Shown one piece after another: positions 4,655-6,254 of a stretch of 6,254 nucleotides of DNA. The notes beneath the pieces were generated by a model, which did no database searches, was not told the DNA's origin, and worked only from the letters and a program-made list of their open reading frames with translations. The first letter of the stretch is position 1; each line of letters starts with the position of its first letter. A program made the position numbers and the translations under genes. The stretch is from Clostridiales bacterium (lineage in GTDB: Bacteria; Bacillota; Clostridia; Saccharofermentanales; UBA5734). The DNA lies in NCBI GenBank assembly GCA_007133255.1, contig SLMY01000206.1, forward strand, positions 1 through 6,254. The letters run 5' to 3'.

Positions 4655-5998
4655 TTAAACATCATCAAGGTGGCGTTTAGCATATCGAGTATTTCTACCG
4701 GAACCAATCCGAATCAGATAGCCAGATTCGATCAGTTGATCAAGCCATTTGCTCGCCGTGCTTCTACCAACTTCCCAGACAATTTCCAGTTCTTGTCTGG
4801 TGACTGATCCTTTTTCCTGTATGATTTCTGCTGCTGCTTCAGCACGTTGATCAAGCAAAGTCTTAGAGGTGTCACCATGTTCTGCTTCGATTGTTGTTGA
4901 AGGAACATTTTCATATCGATAATTGAGATTTGGTATAACAATCATAAAGCCTGAAGGTGAGGTTCTGAATTCAAGATCTATACCTTTATCCTTATAGATT
5001 CCTGTCATTTTAGGAATACCGGAACCAAAAGCTTCAATTAATTCCAGTCGGTAAAAAATGTCTGCCAGGTTCTTATTTCTTGGCATTGAAAGGCCTAGTA
5101 GAAAAGTATCAATCGTGGTGTTCGGTGGCAAACCACCATAAGATGCAATCTCTATTCGATTATCAAAAACTCTGATGTTTGTACTGACATCACGGTCATA
5201 ATCGCGATGAACAATAGCGTTGATCAGTGCTTCGCGTAAAACATTTTCCGGATAATCTCTGCTATCGACTCGGCGTAGACCGTGTATTTCAGAACGAGTG
5301 CGATTATATCGATTTAAGGCATGAAAAGCATCATCAAGCTGCTTAAGAATCGAGCCTGAAAATCGCTGGCGCTCCGTGAATGTTCCTATCTCAGTTCCTT
5401 GAAAACAGGCAAACTGAATACTGTGGAAGCACTGGTCAGACAGCAACATGGCAAGATTTGTGTAGTTCCCATCTGAATCAACCATTTTCATCGTTCTCAT
5501 TTGATTTTTGTCAAAGCGAATATCGTGATCAGCAAAAATCCTTGCACAATAGTCGAATGTTAGAGTTTGATCAAATGATAAATTGCTTTCATAGCTATAT
5601 CCGTCTGTTTCTCTTATCATTTCTCTGATAGCATCAGCAGATGCAGGTGCCGAAGAACTACCGTGCCGAACATAGACACCTGAAGATGTCATACCCTTTT
5701 TAGTAATGTAGTAGGGTCTTTTTCCACCTTTGCTGACAGTAACATGAACAAGTGATTTATCTTGCTGGGAAGTGATGCTGACATTTGTGATCAGCGTTAT
5801 ATCAGGACTGATTGCATCACGAAGCATATTCGTAACGCATGCAGAAACTTCATCCGGTTTGTCGACACCAATAATTGAACCATCGTCTTCGATGCCAATT
5901 ATCAACTCGCCACCATCTGAATTGGCAAAAGCAACGATTTCTTTTTTTATGTCTTCAGTGTAGGTTCTTTTGAATTCAAGCCTGTTTGACTCAATCAT
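4655..5998 (-). CDS. AlbA_2 (Schlafen-type) / HATPase / winged-helix protein
   Basis: A 447-residue protein often annotated as ATP-binding protein, putative transcriptional regulator or RecG-like. An N-terminal AlbA_2 nucleic-acid-binding domain spans about residues 3-128 (ESNRLEFKR, IVAFANSDGGELIIGIEDDG). A middle section leads to an HATPase_c_4-like domain with NVLREALINAIVHRDYDRD (252-270), RIEIASYGGLPP (281-292) and RNKNLADIFYRLELIEAFGSG (307-327). The C-terminal winged helix runs about 385-440 (GSVTRQELEIVWEVGRSTAS, then LIESGYLIRIGSGRNTRYAK). Length is usual and nothing seems lost. GGAGG stands 8 bases before the ATG. Family members are abundant in accessory regions; some carry Schlafen-like domains linked to defence or RNA/DNA binding, but no activity is established for this type. 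Upstream lies an inverted-repeat array that the winged helix might recognise (autoregulation, inferred). The phosphoesterase follows 63 bases downstream. Confidence 0.88.
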   Translation of the reverse strand: MIESNRLEFKRTYTEDIKKEIVAFANSDGGELIIGIEDDGSIIGVDKPDEVSACVTNMLRDAISPDITLITNVSITSQQDKSLVHVTVSKGGKRPYYITKKGMTSSGVYVRHGSSSAPASADAIREMIRETDGYSYESNLSFDQTLTFDYCARIFADHDIRFDKNQMRTMKMVDSDGNYTNLAMLLSDQCFHSIQFACFQGTEIGTFTERQRFSGSILKQLDDAFHALNRYNRTRSEIHGLRRVDSRDYPENVLREALINAIVHRDYDRDVSTNIRVFDNRIEIASYGGLPPNTTIDTFLLGLSMPRNKNLADIFYRLELIEAFGSGIPKMTGIYKDKGIDLEFRTSPSGFMIVIPNLNYRYENVPSTTIEAEHGDTSKTLLDQRAEAAAEIIQEKGSVTRQELEIVWEVGRSTASKWLDQLIESGYLIRIGSGRNTRYAKRHLDDV

Positions 5999-6034
5999 GT
6001 CTACTACCTCCAGCGATCTGCCATTTATGTACTC

Positions 6035-6110
6035 ATTCTACCACTCATGTTCCGATTCTACCACCTATGTTCCGATTGGGTGGTAGAAAAGTGGTGGAAA
6101 GGTGGTAGAA
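6035..6110. promoter_or_regulatory. TTCTACCAC direct/inverted repeat array, candidate operator
   Basis: Two adjacent 20-bp direct repeats (6035-6054 and 6055-6074) differ at two positions; each starts with ATTCTACCAC and ends with ATGTTCCG. They are followed by three inverted copies: GTGGTAGAA at 6080-6088, GTGGTGGAA at 6091-6099 and GTGGTAGAA at 6102-6110, spaced every 11 bases (about one helical turn). The array sits 37-112 bases upstream of the AlbA_2 start on the opposite strand, and its minus-strand TAGAAT resembles a -10 box. This arrangement suits cooperative regulator binding or a stable stem in RNA. Confidence 0.6.
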
Positions 6111-6164
6111 GGATAGGCAGAAAGGATATACATTTACATCCTATTGATGTCCATTATTTGTGTT

Positions 6165-6254
6165 CCAATCTCACGTTCTATGTACGAGGATAAGGTTTCT
6201 GGTCTCATTACCTCAGAAATGTTTGCTCAGATGACCAGCGAGTACAAAATTGAA
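6165..6254 (+). pseudogene. large serine recombinase fragment (runs off the window)
   Basis: The frame open from 6117 to the end reads SRSMYEDKVSGLITSEMFAQ then MTSEYKIE. The pattern (L/I)YEDKVSGxIxxExFxxMxxxYExE is the hallmark of the coiled-coil-proximal part of large serine recombinases of integrative elements in Bacillota. Everything N-terminal (the catalytic resolvase domain with its Ser, and the recombinase/zinc-ribbon domain) is absent: upstream residues (YIYILLMSIICVPI) are not family-like and a TAG lies at 6114-6116. The first ATG (6147) has no good ribosome binding site. Most likely this is a 5'-truncated relic that continues beyond the window. Confidence 0.55.

Noticed and set aside
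6035..6110. CRISPR array
   Set aside because: The direct repeats are contiguous 20-mers without spacers and number only two; the remaining copies are inverted.
1..6254. Circular element, because both window ends carry ATTGAA
   Set aside because: A six-base match is too short and the joined frame does not continue recognisable serine recombinase sequence.

Overview
The window reads as a mosaic accessory region from a low-to-moderate-GC bacterium, most likely a clostridia-like member of the Bacillota. The evidence is purine-rich Shine-Dalgarno sites, a GNAT of a type common in that phylum, an RlmD/RumA C-terminus of the HVETVVL type, and a relic of a large serine recombinase. The phylum call is an inference; a spirochaete or other anaerobe is not excluded. 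No core housekeeping gene is intact here, and no tRNA, rRNA or CRISPR array was seen.

Layout. 1-63 is a possible 3' end of an upstream gene. 100-651 (+) is an intact GNAT acetyltransferase. 652-949 has no credible gene but holds a C-terminal relic of a 23S rRNA m5U methyltransferase (RlmD/RumA) on the minus strand, plus an 11-bp inverted second copy of its core. 950-1435 (-) is a second GNAT of the AAC(6') type. 1562-2440 (-) is a secreted, C-terminally anchored protein with its own promoter and a dyad-containing leader.

2717-3953 (+) is visibly richer in GC and holds two fragments of a Wadjet-type SMC defence operon: a middle piece of jetC (SMC-like ATPase) joined by deletion to the N-terminal arm region of jetD (nuclease subunit). 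JetA, JetB, the ATPase head sequences and the JetD TOPRIM domain are absent, so the system is dead as such.

3867-4033 (-) looks like a C-terminal scrap of an AlbA_2/HATPase protein with a Thr-Pro-Gln repeat linker. 4034-4591 (-) is an intact calcineurin-like phosphoesterase, and 4655-5998 (-) is an intact AlbA_2-HATPase-winged-helix protein. Upstream of the latter lies a compact array of direct and inverted TTCTACCAC repeats, a plausible operator. From about 6165 to the window end (+) is the C-terminal part of a large serine recombinase.

Taken together, two small acetyltransferases, a surface protein, a phosphoesterase and an AlbA_2 regulator are interleaved with at least four gene relics. 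Relics of a recombinase and of an rlmD 3' end (a known type of integration site) suggest repeated insertion and deletion of mobile elements. The most notable content is the decayed Wadjet locus and the repeat array in front of the AlbA_2 gene.
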